From contig NC_008027.1 in assembly GCF_000026105.1 (NCBI RefSeq), forward strand, positions 2,620,001-2,684,000: DNA of 64,000 nt. The letters run 5' to 3'. Each line of letters starts with the position of its first letter. The first letter of the stretch is position 1. The translations under genes were made by a program, and so were the position numbers. Below are positions 27,255 to 36,119 of this stretch, piece after piece. The DNA comes from Pseudomonas entomophila L48 (GTDB taxonomy: Bacteria > Pseudomonadota > Gammaproteobacteria > Pseudomonadales > Pseudomonadaceae). Below the pieces are notes generated by a model that was given only the letters and a program-made list of their open reading frames with translations, ran no database searches and was not told where the DNA came from.

Positions 27255-27445
27255 GAGGGCTACTTCCATATTTGAATGGCTGGTTGAGAATCTGGTTTGT
27301 GATTTTAAGTGCCTTGAGCGATATTTATTCACTCTCGTCGAGGGCGCAACTAGTAAAAATGCTAGGTCGGCTGAGGTGATGTAGTAGTGTTCTAATCTGT
27401 CTGAAGACTTATTTGGGCGAAAATACCCGCCATTGAGGATGTGCG

Positions 27446-27580
27446 ATGAGCAAGCGACACCGCGCCTTTACACCTGAGCTCAAGCGAGAAGCCGCAAGTC
27501 TGGTACTTGGCGAGCTACAGTCACATCGAAGCGGCCCGCGCTCTTGATGGCCGAGGAATAAGAGCGTTTGCATTGATCCA
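27446..27580 (+). pseudogene. IS3-family transposase OrfA remnant
   Basis: It begins MSKRHRAFTPELKREAASLVL, the typical start of IS3-family OrfA. After a small deletion and frameshift the reading continues in another frame as YSHIEAARALD, then loses similarity. There is no matching OrfB nearby and no clear terminal repeats. Confidence 0.75.
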
Positions 27581-27729
27581 TCGACAGAGCTTTGAGGGGC
27601 CGTTTGATCTGTTGTGCTTGGTATTTGAGGACACTCGATCCTGTTATTGTTCCCACTGCCGCAAGCATCGGACGCCGGACCCGCTCTTTCAGGGAAGTCC
27701 TTGTCAGCGAGCCTGGCGGCGAGCAGTCA

Positions 27730-28440
27730 TTACCCATGGCGTGCTTCAGATGCTTGTGTCAACTCAGGTATCAGGCCGCGCTGCACCGCATTCAACAGCA
27801 GCGCATTGACCTGACGCTTGAGCGTATCGTACTCAGCCTTTTCCTCCGTATCACCCAGCCGCACCAGGTTGACGAGGCCCACCCGCTGGTCGATCGCATC
27901 GCTGTTGGCAGCCCAGGCCAGAGGCTGCTTGTCCGGGCCATGCAAGCTCAGTATCAACTTGAATTCTTGTGGCCGGCTGCTGGGGACAAGCCCCAAGGTG
28001 ACCAGTGTGGCCATGCTTGCCAGTGCCTCGCCGGCACTGAACGGCCAGTAGGTGTAGACACTCAGGTCCAGTTGGTAATCACCAGGACGCACCGCTTCGC
28101 CATTCATGCTGACATGCGCGAACAACCCGGTTTCGTCGAGTATCTGGCGCACCTGTTGCGTGGTGTTCTGCTGCACGCCAACGGGGGCGAGCGGGGAAAG
28201 GGCGGCCAGCCTCTGCAAGCGTTGCGTGTCCGTCTCCAAGCCAGCGCCCTTGAGCGAACCCGCCAGTTGGTGAGGTAACGGGGAGCCGAAGTAGTGGCTG
28301 ACCGAAACATGGACACTCGGCTTTTGCGCCTCGTTCACCGGTGACGGCAGGGTGACCGGTGCCACTTGATTCTGGGGGACGGCGGCGCAACCGCCGAGGG
28401 TGAGGCCAAGGCACAGGCACAGGCGTGTGAAGACAGTCAT
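27730..28440 (-). CDS. Hypothetical outer-membrane lipoprotein
   Basis: A 236-aa protein with a lipoprotein signal: hydrophobic RLCLCLGLTLGGC with the lipobox LGGC, so Cys is the mature N-terminus. The start at 28440 has GGAAG 6 nt upstream; an earlier ATG at 28467 is possible. The mature part contains a segment typical of outer-membrane-linked lipoproteins that bind near porins or export systems (VRQILDETGLFAHVSM, YWPFSAGEALASMATLVTLGLVPS), but I do not know the family. It lies 90 nt from the 3' end of the receptor gene, on the same strand. Confidence 0.7.
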   Translation of the reverse strand: MTVFTRLCLCLGLTLGGCAAVPQNQVAPVTLPSPVNEAQKPSVHVSVSHYFGSPLPHQLAGSLKGAGLETDTQRLQRLAALSPLAPVGVQQNTTQQVRQILDETGLFAHVSMNGEAVRPGDYQLDLSVYTYWPFSAGEALASMATLVTLGLVPSSRPQEFKLILSLHGPDKQPLAWAANSDAIDQRVGLVNLVRLGDTEEKAEYDTLKRQVNALLLNAVQRGLIPELTQASEARHG

Positions 28441-28515
28441 GCAGAGCTTCCAGGGAAATCGGGGCATGATTGTAGAGACTGCGCGATGATTCTAAAAGGC
28501 TATCATTCGCCATTT

Positions 28516-28540
28516 GTGGCCTCCGCGCACGGGAGGCCAC
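28516..28540 (-). terminator. Possible terminator hairpin after the receptor gene
   Basis: A perfect 9-bp stem GTGGCCTCC / GGAGGCCAC with a 7-nt loop lies 20 nt downstream of the receptor stop codon. It lacks a U-tract, so it may act with Rho or as an mRNA end stabiliser. Confidence 0.5.
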
Positions 28541-28559
28541 CCGGCTTCACACCCTTGCG

Positions 28560-30971
28560 TCAGAACGCATAGACCAACGTGGCCGTGGCACTGCGCGGGG
28601 TGCCATACCAGCCCCGCGAACCGATTGCGGTGTAGTACTTCTCGTCGAACACGTTATTCAGGTTCAGGGCGACGCTGGTTTGCGGCGTGAACGCGTATTG
28701 CGCCATCAGGTCGACCACACTGTAGGCGCCCTGGTTGAACGTCTCGCCGTCGGGCCCTGCGTTCTTGCTGTACTCCGCACCTTGCCAGCGCACGCCACCG
28801 CCCACTTTCAACTGCGGCAGGGCCTGCAGGCGATAACTGGTGAACAGCTTGAGGGTGTCGCGCGGCACGTCCGTCAGCAGGCGCTTGCCATCGGAGTCCC
28901 TGGCCACGGCATAGGTGTAGCCGGCGGAGACTTGCCAACCGGGCAGGACCTCGCCGGCCATCTCCATCTCGAAGCCACGGGTCTTGGTGCCGGACTCGGC
29001 GCGGTAGGCCTGGTTGCCATCGGGGGCGAGGTTGCTGCCGTCCGCCACGGCCAGGTTGTCCTGGTGCACTTCGAAGACACTGAACGCGGTGGTCAGGCGC
29101 TTGTCCCAGAACTCGCTCTTGAGCCCCAGCTCGTAGTTCACGCCTTCTTCCGGCTCGATGTAGCCGCCACTGACATCCTGCTTGCTTTGCGGCTTGAAGA
29201 TGGTGGTGTAGCTGGCATACGCCGACCAGTTTTCGTTGAGGTCGTAGACCAGCCCCATGTAAGGCGTGACGACGCCGGTCTCGCTGCGCGAGGTGCGGCT
29301 GGTGTCGCCGGTGGCCAGGGTGGTGTTGGCTTCGTCGCGTTTCCAGTCGATCACCCGCGCACCGGTAATCAGCGACAGGTCGTCGGCCAGGCTCCAGCGC
29401 ACTGACGCCACCAGGCCGTCCTGGGTTTCGTCCAGCGCGTCTTTCGTCGACTTGGTGTGGATGGCGTCCGGGATCGCCAGCGAACCGTCCCAGGTGTGGA
29501 TGTTGTCGATGGTCTGGAACGACCAGAGCGGGTAGCCGTTGTTGCGGTAGTAGGCCTTGTAGTGACTGGCACCGAGGTACGCCTGGTGTTCACGGGTGAA
29601 AAGCTCGAACGGGCCATTGGCCGACAGATCGAACGACGTCTGCCGGGGCTCGCCCGCCCAGCGCCCGGTCCAAGTGTTGATGCCACTGCCATCGGGGTTG
29701 ACGGTGCCGCTGGCAGCGGTGGCGAAGGCGTCGTCGTAGCTGCGGCGGCTGTGCTCGGCGTTGAGTTTCAGCTGCCAGCCGTTGTCCAGCTGGTGCTCCA
29801 GGGTGGTGAACAGCGTCTTCGCGCGGCGCTTGTGGTAGCTCCAGTCCGAGGCCGAGTTGAACGAGCGGGACGGCTTGAAGTGGCTGCCATCGGTGTTGTA
29901 CATCGGGAAGCCATGGTTGCCAGCGCCGTCGCTGTCCAGCTCCTGGTATTCCGCGCCCACGGTCAGCATCGTGCTGTCGGTGATGTCCCATTCCACCACC
30001 CCGTAGGCCACTTCCTTCTCCAGCGACTGGCGGTCGATATGGCTTTGGCCGTCGGTGGTCGACATCACGAAACGCCCACGTACATGGCCGCTTTCCGACA
30101 ACTTGCCGGACATGTCCAGCTCGGTGCGGTAGTTGTCCCACGAGCCGGCCTTGAGCGTCAGCTTGCGCTGCGTCTCGACGGTCGGCTTCTTGCGGATCAG
30201 GTTGATGGTGGCGCCAGGGTCGCCGGTCCCCGACATCAGGCCCGTGGCCCCGCGCACCACTTCCACTCGATCGTACGAGACCATGTCGGCCAGGTCGTCG
30301 CGAAAGCCATAGGTGTCGGGGCGGTTGACGCCGTCGACCTGGATGCTTCCGACCTCGAAGCCACGCACATAGATATGGTTGGCGTCGCTACCGGCCGGCC
30401 CCATGCTGTTGACCACCACGCCTGGGGTCTGCTCGAGCACCTGGGCAACGTCGGTCAGGTTCTGGTCTTCGATCTGTTGGCGGGTGACCACGCTCACCGA
30501 CTGCGGCGTCTCGCGGGCGGAGAGGCGCAGCCCGGTCGCGGTGTTGGCCGAGCCCGTGGTGTAGCTGCCCGTGCCTTCGGTGGTGCTGCCCAGGCCCATG
30601 GCGTCGATGCTGGTCGCACCCAGTTCGACGGCACCGTCGGTGGGCGCCTTGCTCAGCACATAGCGCTTTTCGCCCATCGGCTGCACCCGCAACCCGGAGC
30701 CCTGCAGCAGCGCGGCAAAGCCTTGCTCCAGCTCGAAGCTGCCGCGCAACCCCGAAGACTGCAGCCCAGTGGTTTCGTCGTGGCTGAAGCTGATGGTCAC
30801 GCCGCTGGCGGCGGCGAACTGGCTGATCGCCGAGGCCAGGCTGCCGGCCGGGATATCGTAGCGCTGCGGTGCGGCCCAGGCGGTCGAGGTCGCCAGCGCG
30901 GCACTGCAAAGGCTCAGCGCGAGGGTCGCCTGGCGAATGCTGCAGGCTAGCGAGGTACGGCGTGCGGACAT
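28560..30971 (-). CDS. TonB-dependent siderophore receptor with signalling (STN) domain
   Basis: An 803-aa outer-membrane receptor. Signal peptide residues 1-34 (ending TSTAWA), then an STN signalling domain (PAGSLASAISQFAAASGV, about 38-110), a plug (LSARETPQSVSVVTRQQIED, near 160) and a 22-strand barrel ending in LVYAF with the terminal Phe of outer-membrane proteins. It resembles FpvA/FoxA-type ferric-siderophore receptors. The start at 30971 has AGGA 10 nt upstream. FecR- and FecI-type genes lie immediately upstream on the same strand, so ligand binding is probably signalled through FecR to the sigma factor. The ligand is unknown; it is likely a xenosiderophore, since the pseudomonine receptor is expected with the pms genes. 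Confidence 0.92.
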   Translation of the reverse strand: MSARRTSLACSIRQATLALSLCSAALATSTAWAAPQRYDIPAGSLASAISQFAAASGVTISFSHDETTGLQSSGLRGSFELEQGFAALLQGSGLRVQPMGEKRYVLSKAPTDGAVELGATSIDAMGLGSTTEGTGSYTTGSANTATGLRLSARETPQSVSVVTRQQIEDQNLTDVAQVLEQTPGVVVNSMGPAGSDANHIYVRGFEVGSIQVDGVNRPDTYGFRDDLADMVSYDRVEVVRGATGLMSGTGDPGATINLIRKKPTVETQRKLTLKAGSWDNYRTELDMSGKLSESGHVRGRFVMSTTDGQSHIDRQSLEKEVAYGVVEWDITDSTMLTVGAEYQELDSDGAGNHGFPMYNTDGSHFKPSRSFNSASDWSYHKRRAKTLFTTLEHQLDNGWQLKLNAEHSRRSYDDAFATAASGTVNPDGSGINTWTGRWAGEPRQTSFDLSANGPFELFTREHQAYLGASHYKAYYRNNGYPLWSFQTIDNIHTWDGSLAIPDAIHTKSTKDALDETQDGLVASVRWSLADDLSLITGARVIDWKRDEANTTLATGDTSRTSRSETGVVTPYMGLVYDLNENWSAYASYTTIFKPQSKQDVSGGYIEPEEGVNYELGLKSEFWDKRLTTAFSVFEVHQDNLAVADGSNLAPDGNQAYRAESGTKTRGFEMEMAGEVLPGWQVSAGYTYAVARDSDGKRLLTDVPRDTLKLFTSYRLQALPQLKVGGGVRWQGAEYSKNAGPDGETFNQGAYSVVDLMAQYAFTPQTSVALNLNNVFDEKYYTAIGSRGWYGTPRSATATLVYAF

Positions 30972-31108
30972 GAAAGGGGGTTCCTGTTCTGGTTGGCTTG
31001 GGCGCGGCTGATGCGCGCGTCCTCTAGAGCCGAAGCAGTGAAAGAAATCTGTCACCCCTGAATGCGAAAAATTCTCAGTGGTGTATGGGGAGGTGGCGGG
31101 CAGTTGCC

Positions 31109-32029
31109 TTAACCGATGCCGAGCGGCTCAAGGCGCACCCAATAGCGGGTCATGCGCCGGGCGCGGACGGGCAGGGCATCTTCCAGGCTGGCCAGGGCGA
31201 CGTCGGTGTCGTCGAGGTTAAAGGCGCCGGACAGGCGCAGCCCGGCAATTTCGCCTGCGCACCCGAGATAACCCAAGCGGTAGCGCGCCAGCTCATGGGC
31301 CACATCGCCCAGGCGCCAATCGACAGTGACCAGCATGCCCTGGGCCCAAGCCTGGGCGCCGGGGGGCAGGGGACTTAGTGGCCCCGCGTCGTCGGCGCTG
31401 AAGCTCAAGCGGTACCCGGAATCGATGCGCACTACCTGCGCCGTTCGGATGGGGCGCACTTCCACGGCATGGGCGGTCACGGCCACATGGCTCAGGCCAG
31501 CGTCCTGGCGCACGCTGAACCGGGTGCCGAGGGCAAGCACCTCGCCTTCGGCGGTGCGCACACTGAGTGGGCGCGGGTCCTTGGCGGTTTCCACCAGGAT
31601 CTCGCCCTGGCGCAGATGGATCAGGCGCCAGCCACTGTCGAAGCGAACATCCACACGGCTGTCGGTATTGAGGTCCAGGCGCGTTCCATCGGCCAGGGTC
31701 AGCTGGCGCCGCTCGCCGACCCGTGTCGAGTAATCGGCATGCCACGGTGAGGCCCGAAAACCCTGCCAACCGACCACTCCAACCCCGAGCAACAGGCCCA
31801 ATGCTTTCACGGCATGGCGTCGATCCCGTCGGGCGATTTCCAGCGTTTGCGCAGCGCCGCTGGGGGCGTTGCCCAGGCGGCATTGCAGTTGTTCCAGCCG
31901 TGCCCAGGCGGCGGCGTGCCTAGGGTCGGCGGCGTGCCAGGCTTGCCATGCGGAGCGGGTGGCGTTATCGACATGGCTGTCATGCAAGCGCACGTACCAG
32001 TCCACGGCATCGGCGAGAATGGCCTTCAT
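31109..32029 (-). CDS. FecR-family anti-sigma factor
   Basis: A 306-aa inner-membrane regulator. An N-terminal DUF4880 helix region (WQAWHAADPRHAAAWARLEQL, near 25-45) is followed by a membrane segment (LGLLLGVGVVGWQGF, near 85-100) and the periplasmic FecR domain (RVGERRQLTLADGTRLDLN). The start at 32029 overlaps the sigma-factor stop as ATGA. It relays the receptor signal and controls the sigma factor. The gap of about 137 nt to the receptor gene probably holds the ECF-sigma promoter. Confidence 0.9.
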   Translation of the reverse strand: MKAILADAVDWYVRLHDSHVDNATRSAWQAWHAADPRHAAAWARLEQLQCRLGNAPSGAAQTLEIARRDRRHAVKALGLLLGVGVVGWQGFRASPWHADYSTRVGERRQLTLADGTRLDLNTDSRVDVRFDSGWRLIHLRQGEILVETAKDPRPLSVRTAEGEVLALGTRFSVRQDAGLSHVAVTAHAVEVRPIRTAQVVRIDSGYRLSFSADDAGPLSPLPPGAQAWAQGMLVTVDWRLGDVAHELARYRLGYLGCAGEIAGLRLSGAFNLDDTDVALASLEDALPVRARRMTRYWVRLEPLGIG

Positions 32030-32541
32030 GCGCCCTCGATCAGCAGGCAATGCATCAGTGCACGCGCCAGGTGCTTGCGCACGGTGGTCACCGAAACGCC
32101 GAGGTGTTCGGCGGCTTTTTCGTAGCTCAGGCCGTCGAGCTGCACGGCGAGAAAGATCGCCCGCGTGCGTGGGCCGAGGCCATCGAGCATGCGGTCGATG
32201 GCCATCAGGGTATCAAGGACGGCGGCCCGGGTTTCGGCGGAGGGCGCGTAGTGCTCCGGCTGTTGTGCCAGGGCTTCGAGGTAGGCGTTTTCCAGGCTGC
32301 GGCGGCGGTACAGGTCGATGACCAGGCCACGGGCGATGGTCGCCAGGTAGTGGCGCGGTTGGTTGAGCGTGCCAGCGGTGCGGGCCAGCAGCACCCGGAT
32401 GAACGTGTCCTGGGCCAGGTCGGCGGCATCGGCGGTGTTGTTCAGCCGCTGGCGCAACCAGCCGTGCAGCCAGCCGCTGTGCTCGCGGTAGAGCGTTTCC
32501 AAGCCAAAGTGTGCAGCTCCGTCGGACACAACGGTGGACAT
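32026..32541 (-). CDS. FecI-type ECF sigma factor
   Basis: A 171-aa sigma-70 family protein. Region 2 (YREHSGWLHGWLRQRLNNTADAADLAQDTF) and region 4 (LDGLSYEKAAEHLGVSVTTVRKHLARAL) are clear. It heads a FecI-FecR-receptor unit and should direct transcription of the receptor when the ferric siderophore is sensed. A weak Fur-like site lies 25-45 nt upstream of the start. Confidence 0.92.
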   Translation of the reverse strand: MSTVVSDGAAHFGLETLYREHSGWLHGWLRQRLNNTADAADLAQDTFIRVLLARTAGTLNQPRHYLATIARGLVIDLYRRRSLENAYLEALAQQPEHYAPSAETRAAVLDTLMAIDRMLDGLGPRTRAIFLAVQLDGLSYEKAAEHLGVSVTTVRKHLARALMHCLLIEGA

Positions 32542-32565
32542 CGAGGTTCCCCTGACGACATATCT

Positions 32566-32588
32566 GGATGCAAATAAGAATTTGTCGC
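32566..32588 (-). promoter_or_regulatory. Candidate Fur site upstream of the ECF sigma gene
   Basis: On the minus strand the sequence ACAAATTCTTATTTGCATCC resembles half of a Fur box (…ATTATTTGCATT). It lies where a Fur repressor of a fecI-type gene is expected. The match is imperfect. Confidence 0.4.
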
Positions 32589-32760
32589 AAGTGTACTGGG
32601 TGCGGGCGGGATTGGGAATGGTGGGAAGTGGGGGGCTGTCGTCCTACGTGGATGGATCAGACTTTCCCTATTTCGAGTAGGGCGTTTCCGAAGCATGCTT
32701 TGGCCGCTTTTGCGCCTTCGCCGTGAGGTCTAGTCTCGCCGGGTCATTGCCAAATCAACG

Positions 32761-32911
32761 ACCGGGTCTGCAAGCCTGCGCGGTATTACGAAGGTGCTCA
32801 CCATGGGCCCCGGCGCTTTGCCGTGGGTTTCGCGCAATGGTGGCTACGTGCGGGTGACCTCTTGGTCAGCCGGGTTTTCGCCTCGTAATGCCCCGGTCTT
32901 GCAGGCCCGTA
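32761..32911 (+). ncRNA. Structured leader upstream of the DUF6124 gene
   Basis: A long imperfect outer stem pairs CGGGTCTGCAAG...GGTATTACGA (32763-32790) with TCGTAATGCC...CTTGCAGGCCCG (32882-32909). Inside, CACCAT pairs with ATGGTG (32799/32837) and TGACC with GGTCA around TCTT (near 32855-32868), giving a multibranched fold. It lies 67 nt before a DUF6124 start codon and 170 nt from the divergent sigma gene. It holds no reading frame. It could be a cis-regulatory RNA or a mobile repeat; strand and function are inferred. Confidence 0.5.
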
Positions 32912-32977
32912 CGTAGCTGCCACCCTTCACCTGCAAGTGGAGCGGCGGCGGTCCGACTTCCGCATTGCGAGGTGTTT

Positions 32978-33235
32978 ATGCTCAAGATCGTTCCCGATCC
33001 ACCCCATTCCACCGAGTCTCCTTACTTTCTCGAAGACACCCTGGTTCACGCCACTGAATACGTCATGTGTGCCTTGGCGGTGACGCATCAGTCCTTGACC
33101 CACCTGCCCAAGTCACCCGCCACGCTGGTGATGCTGACGGTGATGCACGAACTCGATGCTACCCGCACGTTGTTGGAGTCGGCGTTGGCTCAGCTACAGA
33201 TGAGCGCCCGGCCACCGTCCTACACGCTGCACTGA
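32978..33235 (+). CDS. DUF6124 family protein
   Basis: An 85-aa Pseudomonas-specific small protein, MLKIVPDPP at the N-terminus and a helical ATEYVMCALAVTHQSLTHL segment, of the DUF6124 type (recognised from memory). No signal peptide. The start at 32978 follows GAGGTG. It is followed, after a REP pair, by a DUF3077 gene on the same strand; these two small families often occur near each other. Function unknown. Confidence 0.7.
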   Translation: MLKIVPDPPHSTESPYFLEDTLVHATEYVMCALAVTHQSLTHLPKSPATLVMLTVMHELDATRTLLESALAQLQMSARPPSYTLH

Positions 33236-33254
33236 CTGGCCTGCGCAGGCCTCC

Positions 33255-33341
33255 TGTAGGAGCGGCTTCAGCCGCGATGCAGACGCCGCGGTGCCTGGCA
33301 CCAGCGTTGCTGGTGATCGCGGCTGAAGCCGCTCCTACAGG
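33255..33341. repeat. REP pair (inverted)
   Basis: TGTAGGAGCGGCTTCAGCCG and its inverted copy CGGCTGAAGCCGCTCCTACA. Same subtype as at 19113 and 58185. Confidence 0.82.
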
Positions 33342-33380
33342 TAGCTCGGTCACCCTTTCAAAGCTTCAGAGGAATCCCGA

Positions 33381-33668
33381 ATGGGCAACGAAATCCCAGC
33401 AGACCACGGCCAACTCGGCTGGACCGTCGGCGCGTGCACGTTTATGGAGGGCGCCACCAAAGGCACGCGCCTGTTCCGCGTAGAACCCGGCAACTGCGCC
33501 AACCACGCCATGGAACAAGCCTCCGTGCTACTCGACAGCGCCCGCCGCGCGTCATTCATCGGTGTGATGGACAACGAACCGGTGCTGGTCTGGGCTTCGC
33601 ACTACCTCAGCGATATGGCCAAGGCACTGATGGACGATGCGCATATGGGCATATTGAAGAAGGTCTGA
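33381..33668 (+). CDS. DUF3077 family protein
   Basis: A 95-aa small protein with the DUF3077 pattern: LFRVEPGNCANHAMEQASVLLD, then a segment ending LVWASHYLSDMAKALMDDA. DUF3077 proteins are abundant in Pseudomonas and of unknown function. The ATG at 33381 is close to GAGGAATCCC as a ribosome site. No membrane segment. Confidence 0.8.
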   Translation: MGNEIPADHGQLGWTVGACTFMEGATKGTRLFRVEPGNCANHAMEQASVLLDSARRASFIGVMDNEPVLVWASHYLSDMAKALMDDAHMGILKKV

Positions 33669-33811
33669 AACGACAATCGAGGGGGAGGGCCGCTTTGCTT
33701 CATGACTCGAAGCAGAGCAACCTCCTCTGGTTCACGGAAGCCCCTTCGAGCAAGAGCACCCACGCCAGCTACGCTATTCCAGCAGACACGCAGGTCAAAG
33801 TGAGGCTAGGA

Positions 33812-34273
33812 ATGACAGTAGGCCGTAGAGATGATCTTGCCTATTCCATCCTGTTGATTGTTCCCGGACTTTTTTACGCCAGCATGGGGGCCAACCCACT
33901 GTATATCGGCAGCGGTTACCTGATCGCCGTGCCCGTGGCGGCACTGATACTGGGCCTGATTCTCCGCCCTCCGGCCCTGTTTTTAACTGGGGCGACAGCG
34001 GCAGCGGTAGCCACCTTGCTGATCTACATGAACATCATGTCCCGCCCAGGCCGTCCCGAGGGGTTGACTGGGCTGGGGCACGTGTTCTCAGTACCTGGCA
34101 TGTTGGCTGGCGTAGGTGGGGCGGCTTGGTTGCTGAGGTATCGCGTGAAGGCAAATTTGCCATGGATTGTCGCGAGCATTGGTTTTCTGGGAGCAGCATT
34201 GGGATTTATGGTCTCCCAAATGGTTCTCTGCAACACTCTGATGTTTTGTGGTTCGTTGTCAATTGAGATGTAA
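33812..34273 (+). CDS. Hypothetical four-helix membrane protein
   Basis: A 153-aa integral membrane protein with four predicted membrane segments (AYSILLIVPGLFYASMG; YLIAVPVAALILGLIL; LFLTGATAAAVATLLIYM; VASIGFLGAALGFMVSQ). The start at 33812 has TAGGA just upstream; the open frame extends further 5' but without membrane-protein character. No family recognised. It stands alone, between a DUF3077 gene and an IS3 remnant. Confidence 0.6.
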   Translation: MTVGRRDDLAYSILLIVPGLFYASMGANPLYIGSGYLIAVPVAALILGLILRPPALFLTGATAAAVATLLIYMNIMSRPGRPEGLTGLGHVFSVPGMLAGVGGAAWLLRYRVKANLPWIVASIGFLGAALGFMVSQMVLCNTLMFCGSLSIEM

Positions 34274-34469
34274 CGCTGAATCCAGGTTTTCGCTTCTGGA
34301 CGAAGGCAGCTATTTTTGAACGGCAGCTTTCGCCCCATCGCGGACGTCCCTGTTGACCTGGAATCTCTCAACATATTGGAATGCGTGCATCTCAGATCAC
34401 GTAAGAGACCGAATTACGCAAGCCTTTTGGTATGCCCCGGAACTGGTGGCCAGGCAATTAAGAGCTACT

Positions 34470-34523
34470 GCTCGCAAAGCACCGCTCGAACTCCATCGGG
34501 CTGAGATAGCCCAGGCGAATTTT
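34470..34523 (-). pseudogene. IS3-family transposase OrfB 3' remnant
   Basis: On the minus strand the segment reads IRLGYLSPMEFERCFA, the typical C-terminal end of IS3-family OrfB. Only about 54 nt remain. The rest of the 321-nt gap 34274-34594 shows no gene. Confidence 0.65.
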
Positions 34524-34594
34524 CATGAGGAATGCAGAGTCTGTGGTGCACTCTATGCTTGATAGTCAATCGCTACCTCGCCAAGGAAGACGCC

Positions 34595-35806
34595 ATGAAG
34601 CAGATACGCTGTGCCGTTCTAGTAACCATTATTGCGTTCCTCACGATCTGTGCTTCCAAGGCGTTCGCATTTCAAGTGAACCCTTGTTATCGCGTCCTGG
34701 AAATAAAAAATGGCGTTCCAGACCAGGGCAGGATCCGGGCTTGGTTCATCAATACGTGTTGGCTGAAGAATGATTTCAACACCGTCCACGAGCACCTCAC
34801 CAATTTTGCTATCAATGAGTACCTTGAGCCTGCCTACTACTTAAGGAACCCCAAGGTAGCTTTGGTGAACCGTGCTGGTGGTGACTCAGTGAATTTCATT
34901 ACTGGTGCTGAGTGGCCCAAAGGAGCAAAGCCCCGGCACACCACCTATGGGATCATCTATGGCAGTTGGTGGAACGACGATCCGCTCATGTTCACTTGGG
35001 GTGAGGGCGCGAATTTCACCACTGGACTGCTCAAGCTAAGGAGGCAATTCGAAGACACCCATGCCGAGTACCGAGGCGGTGTCAGTGGCTGCAGGGTCAA
35101 GGCGGCAGACTATCTTCCCTGGCATTCCCACTACGGCAGTATGCAATACCTGCACTTTATGACAAACGAACCCAACGCTGGGGATGATCAGGCGAGGTTA
35201 AGAAAAACTACATCTGAGGCACTCCTCTGGATGGAATTCGCCTACAAGGTAGCGATCAAGAAAATCAAGGCAGACGACCCTTTGACTGAGGCAGATGAGA
35301 TCAAGCTTGGGATGCCTCGGGTCGACCTCAACTACTGCCTTGAAGACAAGAAGAACGAGAAGGTTCGGACGCTCTTTGCTCCTGCCGGAACGGACTATGA
35401 GGGCCGCAACCTTCTCACACCGGATGTTGCTCTTGGGAGCATGCTGCACGTCATGCAGGACTCCTTCTCACCAGCCCATACCTGTCGGGTCGATGAGTAT
35501 GTAGCCGGAAGGCCATACGCTGTGCTGACGAAGGTCTACAACTATGGCGAACAGGTAGAAGCAAACCTTGGGGACTATCACCACGACAAGGATGACTATC
35601 CGGGGTGGCTGATCACCTACACCCGAACCGGGAAGCACGTCTACGAAAACGATCCCATTGTGGTCGGAGCCTGGCTGATCAAAGCTGTCGACCAACAAAT
35701 GGAATGGGACGATGTGCGTAAACACCTAGAGCAAACAATCTTTAAGCGGTCCGATAGACCTGCGAGCGAGCCTTCGCCGGCGTGCATAGGAAGCAGTAAG
35801 GCATAA
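34595..35806 (+). CDS. Secreted zinc-phospholipase-C/P1-nuclease-like protein
   Basis: A 403-aa exported protein: signal peptide residues 1-24 (VLVTIIAFLTICASKAFA). The start at 34595 has AAGGAAGA upstream. His-rich motifs resemble the metal sites of zinc-dependent phospholipase C and S1/P1 nucleases: HEHLTNFAINEYL near residue 55, WHSHYGSMQYLHF near 177, and LGSMLHVMQDSFSPAHTC near 287-304, with the HxxxD...H spacing. Cys residues suggest disulfides. The neighbourhood is accessory (IS remnant, lower GC). It may be a secreted hydrolase or toxin. The fold call is by eye and moderate. Confidence 0.6.
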   Translation: MKQIRCAVLVTIIAFLTICASKAFAFQVNPCYRVLEIKNGVPDQGRIRAWFINTCWLKNDFNTVHEHLTNFAINEYLEPAYYLRNPKVALVNRAGGDSVNFITGAEWPKGAKPRHTTYGIIYGSWWNDDPLMFTWGEGANFTTGLLKLRRQFEDTHAEYRGGVSGCRVKAADYLPWHSHYGSMQYLHFMTNEPNAGDDQARLRKTTSEALLWMEFAYKVAIKKIKADDPLTEADEIKLGMPRVDLNYCLEDKKNEKVRTLFAPAGTDYEGRNLLTPDVALGSMLHVMQDSFSPAHTCRVDEYVAGRPYAVLTKVYNYGEQVEANLGDYHHDKDDYPGWLITYTRTGKHVYENDPIVVGAWLIKAVDQQMEWDDVRKHLEQTIFKRSDRPASEPSPACIGSSKA

Positions 35807-36119
35807 ACCCAGGCCCCAAGACTTTGTTCCTTGCTCGGCAAGGAGCAGCTCACTCGGGGTGTTCGTATCCGAACGCTCCGGGTTCCCCCTTGGAAGGGCG
35901 CCTGAGACACTGCGGTATTCCCCGCTTCATGATCAGGGCTTTCACTCCCCAGTGGGGCTGGCGGCGTGCCAACAGCGCTCATGCCACAGAGCTCGACTAC
36001 TCCTGAGTGTCTGCTTCTGGCCGTTAGCTGCCGGTGGTGAAGGGCAGCTGACGGTCGACAACAGCCCTCGCCAAGGACAGAAAACGGCCAGTACGTGACT
36101 ATAGGTTGTTTGAGGGCTA
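35807..36119. other. Intergenic region, no gene seen
   Basis: 313 nt between convergent genes. One small hairpin, GTTCGTATCCGAAC (near 35861-35874), is visible and may contribute to termination. No coding frame is supported. Confidence 0.4.

Noticed and set aside
27480..27737. An 85-aa minus-strand frame at the IS3 remnant
   Set aside because: It runs antisense to the OrfA remnant and resembles no known protein.
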